Assembly: GCA_020186115.1 (NCBI GenBank)
Contig: WSYJ01000134.1
Coordinates: forward strand, 248,001-312,000
Direction: 5' to 3'
From: Histomonas meleagridis
Taxonomy: Eukaryota > Parabasalia > Tritrichomonadida > Dientamoebidae
DNA: 64,000 nt
Part shown: positions 40,872 through 50,231 of the stretch, piece by piece
Position numbering within the stretch: position 1 is the first letter of the stretch
Layout: each line of letters begins with the position of its first letter
Notes under the pieces: model-generated
Seen by the model: the letters and a program-made list of their open reading frames with translations, nothing else
What the model was told of the DNA's origin: nothing
Database searches by the model: none
Translations under genes and position numbers: made by a program

Positions 40872-41801
40872 ATGAAATCATCAAGCAAAGTGTTGAATAA
40901 ATATCAAGAAATAATAGGCCTTGATAACAGCCAGTTTGTTGACTTCGGAAAAAAGATTGCAATTCCAGAGTTTTCAAAAAATCGAATCATAAATGTGTGT
41001 AAAGAAGCACTCTCTGTTCTTAAATCACAAGAAACCCTTTTAAGAATTGATGAAAATTTGACAATTGTTGGAAATCTGAATGGGAATCTTTTTGATCTAA
41101 TAAGATTATTAAAAATATCTGGAAATCAGAAAATTCTCTTTCTAGGAAACTTTGTTTCTGATGGAGGTTATCCTTTGGAGACAGCAACTCTCATTCTCTC
41201 ATTACTTGCTCTTGGAAAATGTTATGTTATACGTGGACCAAATGAATTCCAAGAAACAAATAAGGGCTTCAGCTTCTATAAGGACATCTTGGGAATGTAT
41301 GGCACCAAGAATTTATGGGAAAAATTCAATTCTGTATTCTCATATTTACCACTTGCTGCAATTGTCAACAATTCAGTATTTTGCGTTTGCGGTGGCCTTT
41401 CACCATCAGTCAAATCCATTCCACAAATATCAAATATTAAAAGGACTGTTCATTCATGTAAAGGAAATACACTAATTCATGATTTATTATTCTCCAAACC
41501 CACAACATCTTTTTTCCAAATGAATCAGAAAGGAAACGAAGAGTCAGTAATGTTCAGTAAGGATGATGTTGAAACATTTCTTCGAGAAAATGACATCAAA
41601 GCAATTGTAAGAAGTAGTCAGCCGTCCAAATACGGAGTCACAAAACAGTTCTGTGGAAGCCTGTTTAGTGTGTCTTCGAGTTGCACTGAAAAAGATGGGA
41701 TCACAACAAGATGTGGAGTTGTGAAAGTCGACAATTCAATCAACGGCTTTTCGCTTCCTCTGTTCATTGGGCCAAAACGGACTGCTGCTAAATTGGCCTA
41801 A
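40872..41801 (+). CDS. PPP-family pseudophosphatase
   Basis: This 309-residue protein aligns along its whole length with PP1/PP2A-type catalytic subunits, but every catalytic motif is altered. GDxHG is GNLNGN (residues 67-72), GDxVDRG is GNFVSDGG (92-99), RGNHE is RGPNE (121-125), HGG is CGG (173-175), and RAHQ is RSSQ (247-250). Structural parts are kept: LATILSLLALG, YLPLAAIVNNSVF, GGLSPSVKSI and DLLFSKP. It should not hydrolyse phosphate. It may be a scaffold or a competitor of a real phosphatase. The frame opens with GTG at 40836; ATG 40872 is the first in frame. The full-length frame argues it is maintained. Confidence 0.9.
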   Translation: MKSSSKVLNKYQEIIGLDNSQFVDFGKKIAIPEFSKNRIINVCKEALSVLKSQETLLRIDENLTIVGNLNGNLFDLIRLLKISGNQKILFLGNFVSDGGYPLETATLILSLLALGKCYVIRGPNEFQETNKGFSFYKDILGMYGTKNLWEKFNSVFSYLPLAAIVNNSVFCVCGGLSPSVKSIPQISNIKRTVHSCKGNTLIHDLLFSKPTTSFFQMNQKGNEESVMFSKDDVETFLRENDIKAIVRSSQPSKYGVTKQFCGSLFSVSSSCTEKDGITTRCGVVKVDNSINGFSLPLFIGPKRTAAKLA

Positions 41802-42190
41802 TTTTCAATCCCAAAAAATAGAATAAATTAGAATACATTTAAGTCACTTTTTTCTATCCTTTTCATGGCCAACAAATAGAGTTATTCACCTAAACTACAA
41901 TTATTGATTTATGCGATGATTTTCTTGGTTCTGGTGATGGAATATAACAAGTTTGAATTTACTTATTTTTATCCATCAAAATGTTAATTGGATTTAAAAT
42001 TTGCCTAATTAAGCATATCTTTTACGGGCTACCATGAATATATTCTATCTACCATCTTTTGCTGTACGTATGTGCTAAATCTTATTTTGTGAAATAAGTA
42101 AAAGCATATAGTTAAGTTACCTTGAACAGCTGTCAGAAACAACAAAAAAATTGTTTCATCCATCATTAAAAAATGAACATATACATATAT
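41802..42190. other. Intergenic, nothing recognised
   Basis: AT-rich gap between two convergent genes. It holds both 3' ends and no other feature I can see. Confidence 0.5.
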
Positions 42191-43225
42191 TTATTCATTA
42201 AAGTATTTGTATCCCATCTCAGCAATGTCTGCTTCAATCTTTTCAACAGGGTCTATCGGCTCCTTTTCTGTACTCAATTTTGAGAGCGCTTTCCCAGCAA
42301 CCGCCGTCAGATGCGACAGGTAAAGTAACTGGAAATTGATCTCATCCTTAAGAGATGCAATTGATTCATCGCCACTACCATAATTTGCGAGCTGTTGAGC
42401 AATCATTTCTTTTTCGGAGTTCAGGGAGTTTACTAATGCTTCGTATTTTTGATGATCTGATTGTCTAACATTTTCATTCAGTTCTTTCAGAAGCATTTTT
42501 AGTGGCTTCTCTTGGATAGAATTGGTGGCTTTGTGGTATGAATCAAGAAAACGACCAAAAGAATCGGAAACAATTGCTTGTGTTGAAAATGAATTATGAT
42601 AATCAGATCTGCTAAGATAATTCTTTACGGCCTCTGAAAGTTCTGCGCTAAGTTTTTGGTTTGTAGCTTGTGATTTATGAAGTTCTTCTTTTACTCTTCT
42701 TATTCGTGAATCTAAATCAATTATTGGTTTGAAAGGAGATTGTGGCTTAACGCCATGCTGAAGAGCAATTATAGCTTCAAGTTGTTTCTCTAACATTGTT
42801 TTTTCGATTATTCGTTCTGGAACAACATGAGATTTCTGTGTTGGTTTGATTGATAAAATGTTGGCAACCGTAGGCGATAACATTTGTATAGATTCTTCTT
42901 GGTATTTATGCTGCTGCTCTAAAAGTTTTGAATGTGCAATTTCAATTCTTTGAGATAATGTTTGATGAGCATTTTTTAATCTTTGATTTTTCTTTTCGGA
43001 CAATAAATATTCTCTCCTAGCATAAAAATATTGTTCAACCAAGTTTTGATCTGGAGTTTTATATTGATTTGGAGGAAGAGGTTTGACTTCTTCAAAATAA
43101 GAATTTGCTTTAAGAAACTCATTTCTTCGAGAAAGTTCTTCAATAACATTTTGAAGGGATGCAGATTTATTTTGAAGATTACGAATGGTTTGTAACTTGA
43201 TATTTACTTTGGCCTCAAGCTCCAT
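42191..43225 (-). CDS. Coiled-coil protein of unknown function
   Basis: This 344-residue protein consists of long heptad-type helices: residues about 1-45, 75-120 (LSQRIEIAHSKLLEQQHKYQ) and 170-215 (IRRVKEELHKSQATNQKL), with short breaks. It is Gln- and Leu-rich and has no membrane segment or signal. It ends with an acidic helix (IEADIAEMGYKYFNE). It could be a cytoskeletal, basal-body or vesicle tether protein; no family is recognised. The frame extends to TTG at 43273, but ATG 43225 is the first in frame. Confidence 0.65.
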   Translation of the reverse strand: MELEAKVNIKLQTIRNLQNKSASLQNVIEELSRRNEFLKANSYFEEVKPLPPNQYKTPDQNLVEQYFYARREYLLSEKKNQRLKNAHQTLSQRIEIAHSKLLEQQHKYQEESIQMLSPTVANILSIKPTQKSHVVPERIIEKTMLEKQLEAIIALQHGVKPQSPFKPIIDLDSRIRRVKEELHKSQATNQKLSAELSEAVKNYLSRSDYHNSFSTQAIVSDSFGRFLDSYHKATNSIQEKPLKMLLKELNENVRQSDHQKYEALVNSLNSEKEMIAQQLANYGSGDESIASLKDEINFQLLYLSHLTAVAGKALSKLSTEKEPIDPVEKIEADIAEMGYKYFNE

Positions 43226-43346
43226 TTTATATAAAAAATTCAGTTGTTTATGTAAAAGTAAAAACTTCCCCAAATTAAAAAAATAATTAAAATGTTATCT
43301 CAGCATAAAAAAACATATCATGTTAAAGATCGTAGAACACTCATTT

Positions 43347-43988
43347 TTATTGCTCCATTGAAAGAGTTTTCCAGACAAGTAAATCTGATTTTAATTGTTC
43401 AATTACAGATGTTTCAACTTTATCTTGTGGCTTGTATTGTGCAAATTTATCTCTCCATTTATCTGTCAAGTCTTTAACTTCTTGTTTCGTTTGTAATATT
43501 CCAATACGCATAAGTCTTCCCTGGATTTTTGTGATAATATTTATGTATTGGGTAGCATCCTGAATTCCAAGATGACAAAGGTCAGAAAGAGTAGCAAAGT
43601 CCGTTCCTAAATCGAATGCATCTTGGAAATTAGCGTTTGACTTTCCACTGTCTCCTGAACCCTTGAAATCAGAAAACAAAGCAGCAATTGCATATGGGAC
43701 ATTAGTTTGACAAGCTTTGCAAAATGATTCAACATCATTTTTACCAAGATTAAGAGTTGCGAGCAAACGTGAAAATTGTGAATTTAAATCATCAAAAAAT
43801 TGGCTGTGTTCTTCGGAGCTTATGTTACCTTCACAGTATTCATTCTCAATTTGTTCGACAGCTATCAGAATACTAAAAAGATTTGCGTAAAGTTTTTCTT
43901 GTTCAATAGGAATTGGGTACTTCGAAAAGAACTTTTCTTGATGGAAGGTAGTAAAGTTATCTACTTGAGCATAGGGAGAAGGATACAT
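43347..43988 (-). CDS. VPS28: ESCRT-I subunit VPS28
   Basis: This 213-residue protein has both VPS28 domains: the N-terminal helical core (LYANLFSILIAVEQIENEYC, with FSRLLATLNLGKNDVESFCK and VPYAIAAL), a linker, then the C-terminal four-helix bundle (FATLSDLCHLGIQDATQYIN, with LTDKWRDKFAQYKPQDKVET). Human VPS28 is 221 residues. It bridges Vps23/TSG101-type and ESCRT-II subunits in cargo sorting into multivesicular bodies. An M3-like box (AACCGTTG) lies 23-30 bp upstream of the ATG at 43988. Confidence 0.85.
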   Translation of the reverse strand: MYPSPYAQVDNFTTFHQEKFFSKYPIPIEQEKLYANLFSILIAVEQIENEYCEGNISSEEHSQFFDDLNSQFSRLLATLNLGKNDVESFCKACQTNVPYAIAALFSDFKGSGDSGKSNANFQDAFDLGTDFATLSDLCHLGIQDATQYINIITKIQGRLMRIGILQTKQEVKDLTDKWRDKFAQYKPQDKVETSVIEQLKSDLLVWKTLSMEQ

Positions 43989-44010
43989 AATTTTATTGGA
44001 GCTATTAGTT

Positions 44011-44018
44011 CAACGGTT
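44011..44018 (-). promoter_or_regulatory. M3-like promoter box upstream of VPS28
   Basis: AACCGTTG on the minus strand (44011-44018) fits the DRCSGYTD M3 pattern, 23 bp before the ATG. Confidence 0.45.
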
Positions 44019-44130
44019 ATATTTTCAATCCAATGACGATAAATACAAACACAAAAAGTTTAATCAGTCAAGTTTTTGACACTTTTTTACATGTGGAAAA
44101 AGGAATTTAAATAAATTTTAATTAATATAT

Positions 44131-45624
44131 TTATATTGTTTGGTCATAATACATTTCTAAAAAACTCGAAATAGCACTAATTGCATCTTGATCGAAAATT
44201 ATACATAGAAGCGATTGAAGAGCTTCAAATCCATCAAATGATTCAAACATATCTTTGGCGCCTTGCACGGTGAACAATTTAGTAAGCTGGCCTAGTGTCT
44301 TTAGAACCATTTCAATATCTTCTATTTCAATGATATCTACCAAAGCTTGAATGATTTTATCTAAAGGGATCTGAGTTAACGTGTTCATTTCTGCAACCGT
44401 CACTACCGATAAAAAACAATTCAAAATATCCTTTTTGACACTAAACGGGCTCTCGCAATTCTGTAAAGAAAACTTTGCGATTGAAAATTGTAATTCAGGT
44501 GGAAATGAAAGTGGTGTAAGAAGAAGTAATCTAGAAATAACTTTAGATGCTCCTTGTGTTATTTTTTTTGATGCTGATTCAAAAAGGAATTGTATAAAAT
44601 AATTAATGTAATTAGAAATATTTTCGTATTCATCATCAATAATATTAAGTGTTGTACCAATAACATATTCAATGATAGCATTGTTTGTAGATGTAATAAG
44701 TGAATAAAAAATTTCAAATTCATTGAATTGGTTCATCATCTCTACAAAATTCGGGTGGCCAGAGAGTAAAAATACACTTTGAGCAATTGCTTTGGATTGA
44801 GATTCGGATCGAATAAATTCATCCATGACAGGATGCAAAATAGAAAAAATATATTCGAATTGCTCATCATCGAATATGTCAAACATTAGTCGATTTACAA
44901 ATTTCATAATGATTGAAATGTTCCCTTCTGTTGTTTCTTTACGTTGGAGGTGGAATAGTATTAAATCGGGTGATACCAATGTGAATAGATTATCTCTCAT
45001 GGATACAGAAAGAGTGGCAAGATTAGATAAGCAGAAAAAGCAATAATATATAGGCTCTTCTTGATCGTGATATTTTTGGAGTACGAAGTTAATTTGTGCA
45101 AATAACCCATATTCAATCAAATCATCAGCATAATCAGTAATCTCCGAATTGGAAACAAGATTACATGCAATCTGCCACATAAGGACTTGAACGTCTGTGT
45201 TATTTGATGTTAAGTTTTGAACCAAGAGATTACAAAGCCCAGAATTTCGAAATTCCCGAAAATATATATATCGCAAATAAAATCCAGAAATATCACGAAA
45301 TTCTTCGAGGTGCTTAATATCTATTTGTTCATTATTTTCAATCTCTTCGACTAAAAAATTAAATAATTCTGGATTCATTTCATAATCTTCTTCTTCTTTA
45401 TTTGAATAATCTCCTTGGAAATAGTATCTATCTTCATCTGTAATATCTTTTAGTATATCTGTATTATATTTGATTTGCTTGAATCCAGACATTTCTTTTA
45501 ACGTACGTCTAAAATTGGAATTTAAAATTTGCACAAACTTATTAAACCAAATGTGAAACAATAAGTCTTTCATCCATATTTTAAAATTTCTCGTTTTTAA
45601 TTGGAAAAGAGATTGGAGAAGCAT
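44131..45624 (-). CDS. ARM-type helical protein of unknown function
   Basis: This 497-residue protein is built of ARM/HEAT-like helices from about residue 75 on (for example VLMWQIACNLVSNSEITDYA, AQSVFLLSGHPNFVEMMNQF and DIEMVLKTLGQLTKLFT). It has an acidic linker (DYSNKEEEDYEMNPELF). It resembles importin-alpha-like or other ARM proteins in pattern, but no specific family is clear. The ORF's first ATG is 45624. The ATG at 45492 (MSGFKQIKYN) is an equally good start, because the first 44 residues lack family character. It is one of two ARM-type genes in the window (compare 20153-21604). Confidence 0.7.
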   Translation of the reverse strand: MLLQSLFQLKTRNFKIWMKDLLFHIWFNKFVQILNSNFRRTLKEMSGFKQIKYNTDILKDITDEDRYYFQGDYSNKEEEDYEMNPELFNFLVEEIENNEQIDIKHLEEFRDISGFYLRYIYFREFRNSGLCNLLVQNLTSNNTDVQVLMWQIACNLVSNSEITDYADDLIEYGLFAQINFVLQKYHDQEEPIYYCFFCLSNLATLSVSMRDNLFTLVSPDLILFHLQRKETTEGNISIIMKFVNRLMFDIFDDEQFEYIFSILHPVMDEFIRSESQSKAIAQSVFLLSGHPNFVEMMNQFNEFEIFYSLITSTNNAIIEYVIGTTLNIIDDEYENISNYINYFIQFLFESASKKITQGASKVISRLLLLTPLSFPPELQFSIAKFSLQNCESPFSVKKDILNCFLSVVTVAEMNTLTQIPLDKIIQALVDIIEIEDIEMVLKTLGQLTKLFTVQGAKDMFESFDGFEALQSLLCIIFDQDAISAISSFLEMYYDQTI

Positions 45625-45673
45625 ATAAGTTAAAAAGAGAGATGTTTTAGTTAAAACATTAATTATATATAAT

Positions 45674-47071
45674 TTAATCTTTTCTTGTTCTTCTAAACAT
45701 ACCTATTAATTTCTTTAGGAGCTCCTTTTCAAAGACGATTATTATTCCAGCAACAATTGGAATTGTGATAATCATCACAATTGCTCCTAACATATTTCCG
45801 AAAATAGAGAGCAGCAACAAAACAGCTAAAACAATAGCGGATGGGAATATTGTCTTCACCGCTTGACCACATTCCAAATATATTACATGAATTGCCATAC
45901 AACTTCTTATTGACATTGCAACACCGTTTGCGTAGACAGCTCCATGAGGTCCAAATATCTTTCCAAGCCAATACATCATTGTCAAGTAAATAACATTGAC
46001 GATCAATAATTTTCTGTTATACACTTCTAGCTTATTTCTTGGTAGCCTAGCATTTGGAAATGCTTCTGTTACACCATTTAATGCCATAAATGGCATTATT
46101 CTACAAAATGCTGAAAGAACAGATTTCACATCATCACCAGACCATTTAGGTCCATAAACCTTACGGAGGACAACAGGCCCTAATACAGGTCCATATGAAG
46201 ATGCAAGAAGTCCAATATAAATAACAAATCGACAACAAATTTGAAGCACCTCTATCGGCGGATTTTGGCTCTTCGCAAAAAGTGAAAAAGCCGATGACTC
46301 TATTGGAGCAAAAATGATGCGCGCAACAAGAGAGCAAAGATCGCTAACCATTCCGTAGACACCAATTTGGTCATCGTTGTATGAAGAAGTTAGAAGAAGC
46401 CGCTCTCCTTGTGAAAAAAGCCATTGTATAATCGTTTGAACCACAAATGGTCGCAACGAAAGAAATTCGACTTTAGTAGGTAATGAAATAAGTGGCTTCC
46501 CACACCTAAAAAGAAAACCTACAACAATACATAAGCTAAATAGGAGATTACAAAATCCAAAAATTATCATTAATGTGACTGTTGAATTGTAGAAAAATTT
46601 TGTCAGTAGAACAGCTACTAAGCTGCGAAGTAAATAAGCTGGAGCAGTTACTTTTGCAACAATTCCACCTTGAAGTTGAGATAATTGAGGAACACACCAG
46701 AATTCTCCAACTAGTTCTATAAGAGCTGCAACACATGTGAGTGTAGATGCATACATATACCCTTCAATGTTTGGAGCAGATCTAAATGAAATGTATAATA
46801 TTATTGGTGTAATTATAATTCCAATAAAAAATGGAATTATTGCATACCTTTTATGTGATTCTTGGTCTTCACTTTTAGCTGCAGCTTTTCTTACCCCATC
46901 TCTTGCCCAAAAAACAATTGTTTCTGAAATCAAAGATAATCTGATACTCCAAACACCAAAAAGAGCTCTATCAAGAAGCCTTACTAGAAACTGGTTTGAT
47001 ATGAAGCTTAATAATCGAGAAAATAAGTTAATAATAAAATTTGATGACCAAAAAGATAAAAAAGATTCCAT
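45674..47071 (-). CDS. RFT1: Oligosaccharide translocation protein RFT1
   Basis: This 465-residue protein has about twelve membrane segments. Its conserved RFT1 features include LVRLLDRALFGVWSIRLSLI with RDGVRKAAAK near the N-terminus, VVQTIIQWLFSQGERLLLT in the middle, and FPNARLPRNKLEVYNRKLLI. RFT1 acts at the ER membrane and was proposed to move Man5GlcNAc2-dolichol to the luminal side, a role still debated. Trichomonads are known to build only this truncated glycan. The gene starts 41 bp from a P-like transposon insertion. Stop 45674 is only 49 bp from the next gene's ATG on the same strand. Confidence 0.9.
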   Translation of the reverse strand: MESFLSFWSSNFIINLFSRLLSFISNQFLVRLLDRALFGVWSIRLSLISETIVFWARDGVRKAAAKSEDQESHKRYAIIPFFIGIIITPIILYISFRSAPNIEGYMYASTLTCVAALIELVGEFWCVPQLSQLQGGIVAKVTAPAYLLRSLVAVLLTKFFYNSTVTLMIIFGFCNLLFSLCIVVGFLFRCGKPLISLPTKVEFLSLRPFVVQTIIQWLFSQGERLLLTSSYNDDQIGVYGMVSDLCSLVARIIFAPIESSAFSLFAKSQNPPIEVLQICCRFVIYIGLLASSYGPVLGPVVLRKVYGPKWSGDDVKSVLSAFCRIMPFMALNGVTEAFPNARLPRNKLEVYNRKLLIVNVIYLTMMYWLGKIFGPHGAVYANGVAMSIRSCMAIHVIYLECGQAVKTIFPSAIVLAVLLLLSIFGNMLGAIVMIITIPIVAGIIIVFEKELLKKLIGMFRRTRKD

Positions 47072-47129
47072 TCTTTCACGACATGTTATATGAAATCAAT
47101 TTTTATTTTTGAAGTGGTACCGCGGCAGA

Positions 47130-47137
47130 AAACGGTT
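47130..47137 (-). promoter_or_regulatory. M3-like box at the transposon end facing RFT1
   Basis: AACCGTTT on the minus strand, immediately inside the transposon terminus, fits the M3 pattern and points at RFT1, 59-66 bp from its ATG. The element end may therefore supply the RFT1 promoter box. Confidence 0.35.
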
Positions 47138-47408
47138 ATTGACATTTTGGCCTCATGGCTAGTTAACATAATATGATAAATTATATAAGCTTTATTTGGT
47201 AAAAACGTGCTTTTTCCCGAAATTCGTCCTGACAATTTTGTGATATTTTTATTTTTATACTTGAAACGATACAATAGAAAATTGAACGCATTTTTCGGTT
47301 ATAAAATTTGAAACTCTAGTAATGTCAAATTACTAAGGAAGCCCTAATTATCAAAAAAACAAGTAAAATATTAAAAATATTATGTTTTATACTATTGACT
47401 AAATGCTA

Positions 47409-49410
47409 TTAATTGGATAATATTTGATTACCAGATAAAATTCCAGGAATATTAATAGTTTTACTGGGATCTTTTAATATTATTTGTGATATAATGCTTA
47501 TAATCCATTTTAATCCAAATTTTAATTCATTATTTTTTTTAAATTCATCAAAACTATGAACCTTTGCAAAATTTTCAAGACTGTTTGCAATATCCCATGA
47601 TGATACTTGTGAATCATCAGTTATTTCTTCAATATCATAATCGTTAATTGTTGTTCCAGCGATATTCATTCTTGTTTTGATTGATGTATTTAAATTTAAA
47701 TCATTCATGAATGTTACTGATATCGAACTTTTTGCGATATGGAATTTTATTTTGTTATGATCATCATCATTTTCACACACCCTCCTAACATTTCCAAAAA
47801 AGTTTTCTAATGGATGTGATGAATGCCTTTCTGTTGCAAGATGATCTAAGCCTTGTTCAAGTAACCAGCGAAAAGAAACTAAGGTATTTAATAATTTCAT
47901 CAAATAATATTTTTCACCAAATGTTGAAATATGTTGACTACCTCTTTGAAAAACATTGGGAGGATGTTTTTTGTCTTCCATATCTGATAATCTATTTCGG
48001 AATAAAAAAATAGCTATTTCTGACAATTTTAATTTTATTATAAAGAAAAGTCACTATTACGAAATATTTCTATAAATATAAAAAACACCAAAACATAAAA
48101 TGAACCACTGTATTGTTCATCCATCAATAATTGACAAAAATTTTGACAAGTAAATAACCTAAGTGGATATGCATCTTTCATCATACCTATAGGAGAAGAA
48201 TCTGTTAAAACTTTTCCCAAATTTGAATATTTTATAAATTTATTTATAGAAACAGTATCGACAATATTATTTGGATCTTTTGCGACAAAACGTTTTAATA
48301 ATATCGCTTTTGACTGCATGAAGCATATCAAGAACCCAAAAATCTTTTATATGATTAGAAATTGCATCCAATATATCACTTATTGATTCACAATTATTCC
48401 AAATCTTATAAGTTATTGAATGATATGAATTATATTTCAGTTCTCCATCAGCATTAAGAAATTTTATTTGGATTCCATTATTTTCACATTGAAATATTAT
48501 ATATTGTAGTGTTTTTATGATTTCATCAGTAGGATGCCCATCTTCTGAAGGACATATATGTAAAACCTTAGTTTTATAATATTTTTTGTAGGGATTTAAC
48601 ATTATTGCAAAGAAATTTGTAAATGATTTTGAATCATATTCTTCTTCTATTGGAATCTTCTCGTTGTTTTTTATACACTCTTCATATAATGCTTCAAAAT
48701 TTTTAAATATTTCTTGGATATTTTTGTTATTTTCTTTAATATATGGTGTCAAAATCATTGAATGAAAAAGCTTTACAGCAGCATCAATACTTATACTTGA
48801 AATAATAAATAGATCTTATTTTTTTATTCCATTTTGATAAAAAAATTCCATTTATTTTATTATCAATTTTATTCTTATCAACAAGATCATCAATTTCATT
48901 CTCAAGCATACCTTTAAAATGTTCTCTTAATGATGTTTGAGACGGAAGAGGAACAACTTGTCTCATGTGATTATAAGCATTTGGCGATAAGGAATTTAAA
49001 ATATATGCAAATTTATATATGTCAATGTCATAACTTTGTTTAGAAATATTTTTATATAGATTTGAATGACAGATGGAGAGAAAATGTTGAGAAAATTCAA
49101 AATTTTTAACATTTGGTTTTGTTGGAATAGTTTTTGTAAATTGGTCTAAGTCGTTTTGTATCTTTTCTATATATGCACCTAATAATTCATATTTGGACTT
49201 TCATCAGTTATTTTCTTGCTCAAGATATAATTGCTTTTTTAAAATTGTATTTATATGTCTTTCAATTCCTATAATTTGTTCCAGTTTCGATATTTCTCTT
49301 TGGTGTTGCGCCTTTAATGATCCAATTAATAAATTTAAGTTGTTTTTTTCTCCGAATTCAAAAAAAAATGGCTCAAAAAACCGTTTAAAAGCATATTAAT
49401 ACAAACAGAC
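47409..49410 (-). pseudogene. Transposase of the P-like element, frameshifted
   Basis: On the minus strand the following are read in order across shifted frames. First comes an N-terminal coiled coil near 49400 (HQREISKLEQIIGIERHINT). Next is FSQHFLSICHSNLYKNI with ILNSLSPNAYNHMRQVVPLP (about 48960-49110), the P-type PLPSxxSLR motif. Then KFLNADGELKYNSYHS and DMLHAVKSDIIKTFC follow at 48300-48480, a likely catalytic region with conserved acidic residues. Finally LATERHSSHPLENFFGNVRR sits at 47790-47860, the common C-terminal LENFFGxxR block, ending LSGNQILSN with a stop at 47409. At least three frameshifts or stops interrupt it (near 48785, 48300 and 48040). There is no zinc-finger start codon visible. 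Confidence 0.75.
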
Positions 49411-49896
49411 ACTGTGAAAAAAATGCTTGAATTTGCATATAAAGAAATCAAAATTTTGGAAAATTGTCAGGATCATTTTTCGCGAAACCAAAATAAATCA
49501 AAATAATTGCTATTTTGGTCTATGATGTTAGATTCTTGAATTCTGCAGTCAATTTTTACGGCAGAAATACATGATGCAATATGTATGTCAAAAAAATAAT
49601 TCTGATAAATTATCTCACTCAATAATTAATTTTTTCCATTTTACTTAGCACAGTGATAGATTCCAATTATAGCATGGTTTATTTCATTAAAAAAAATTCA
49701 CTTTTAATGAGATTTCAAAAAAATGATCAAAATCATTATTTCTTTAAAATTTCATCAAAATTTAAATTTATGGTATACATATATATTATAATTATTTTAT
49801 TTAAGATAAGTTTATTTTATAATTTATATCTTGAGATATTTATATTTTAAAATAATTTACGGTTTTGACATTCTGCCGCGGTACCTCTATTTTTGA

Positions 49897-50231
49897 TGAA
49901 ATTTCGAAATTCAGCAGAGAGATCTTCATGAGAACTTTTATTTTAATCTTAAAATGAACATTTTTGCGAAAAACTCTATTTGTACTCAGTAATAAAATAG
50001 ATTTATTTTACATAATTTATAATCAATGAATTTATTATGGAAAATTGTTCAATTCCTTTAATGATGAACCTTATTATGAAGCAAAGAGAACTTATGCTTA
50101 ATTTTATTTTTTCAACAATAAATTTGGTGAATTTCATCAATTTAAAACATTTTGATTGATTTATACAAAAGGTGACACCTGATTGTCTTTTAAAATTAAT
50201 CAAAAAAATTACCTTCTGGTATAATTCAATT
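49897..50231. other. Intergenic, nothing recognised
   Basis: AT-rich remainder of the original RFT1 upstream region on the far side of the transposon, and 3' flank of the HEAT protein gene. No feature recognised. Confidence 0.5.

Larger units (their letters stand above)
47105..49896. mobile_element. P-like DNA transposon with 18-bp TIRs and 8-bp target duplication
   Basis: AGTGGTACCGCGGCAGAA at 47113-47130 matches the reverse complement of 49871-49888 with one mismatch. The whole is flanked by perfect ATTTTTGA direct repeats (47105-47112 and 49889-49896), an 8-bp target site duplication. The 2776-bp element contains one minus-strand transposase gene broken into frames. An 8-bp duplication and the transposase motifs fit the P superfamily; hAT also makes 8-bp duplications but has a different transposase. 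ACGGTTATTGACA (47132-47144) and ACGGTTTTGACA (49859-49870) form subterminal direct repeats, possible transposase-binding sites. The termini look intact but the gene is dead, so it is nonautonomous. Confidence 0.85.

Noticed and set aside
48267-48758. Separate genes for each transposase frame
   Set aside because: The frames form one protein in order inside a TIR-bounded element with frameshifts.
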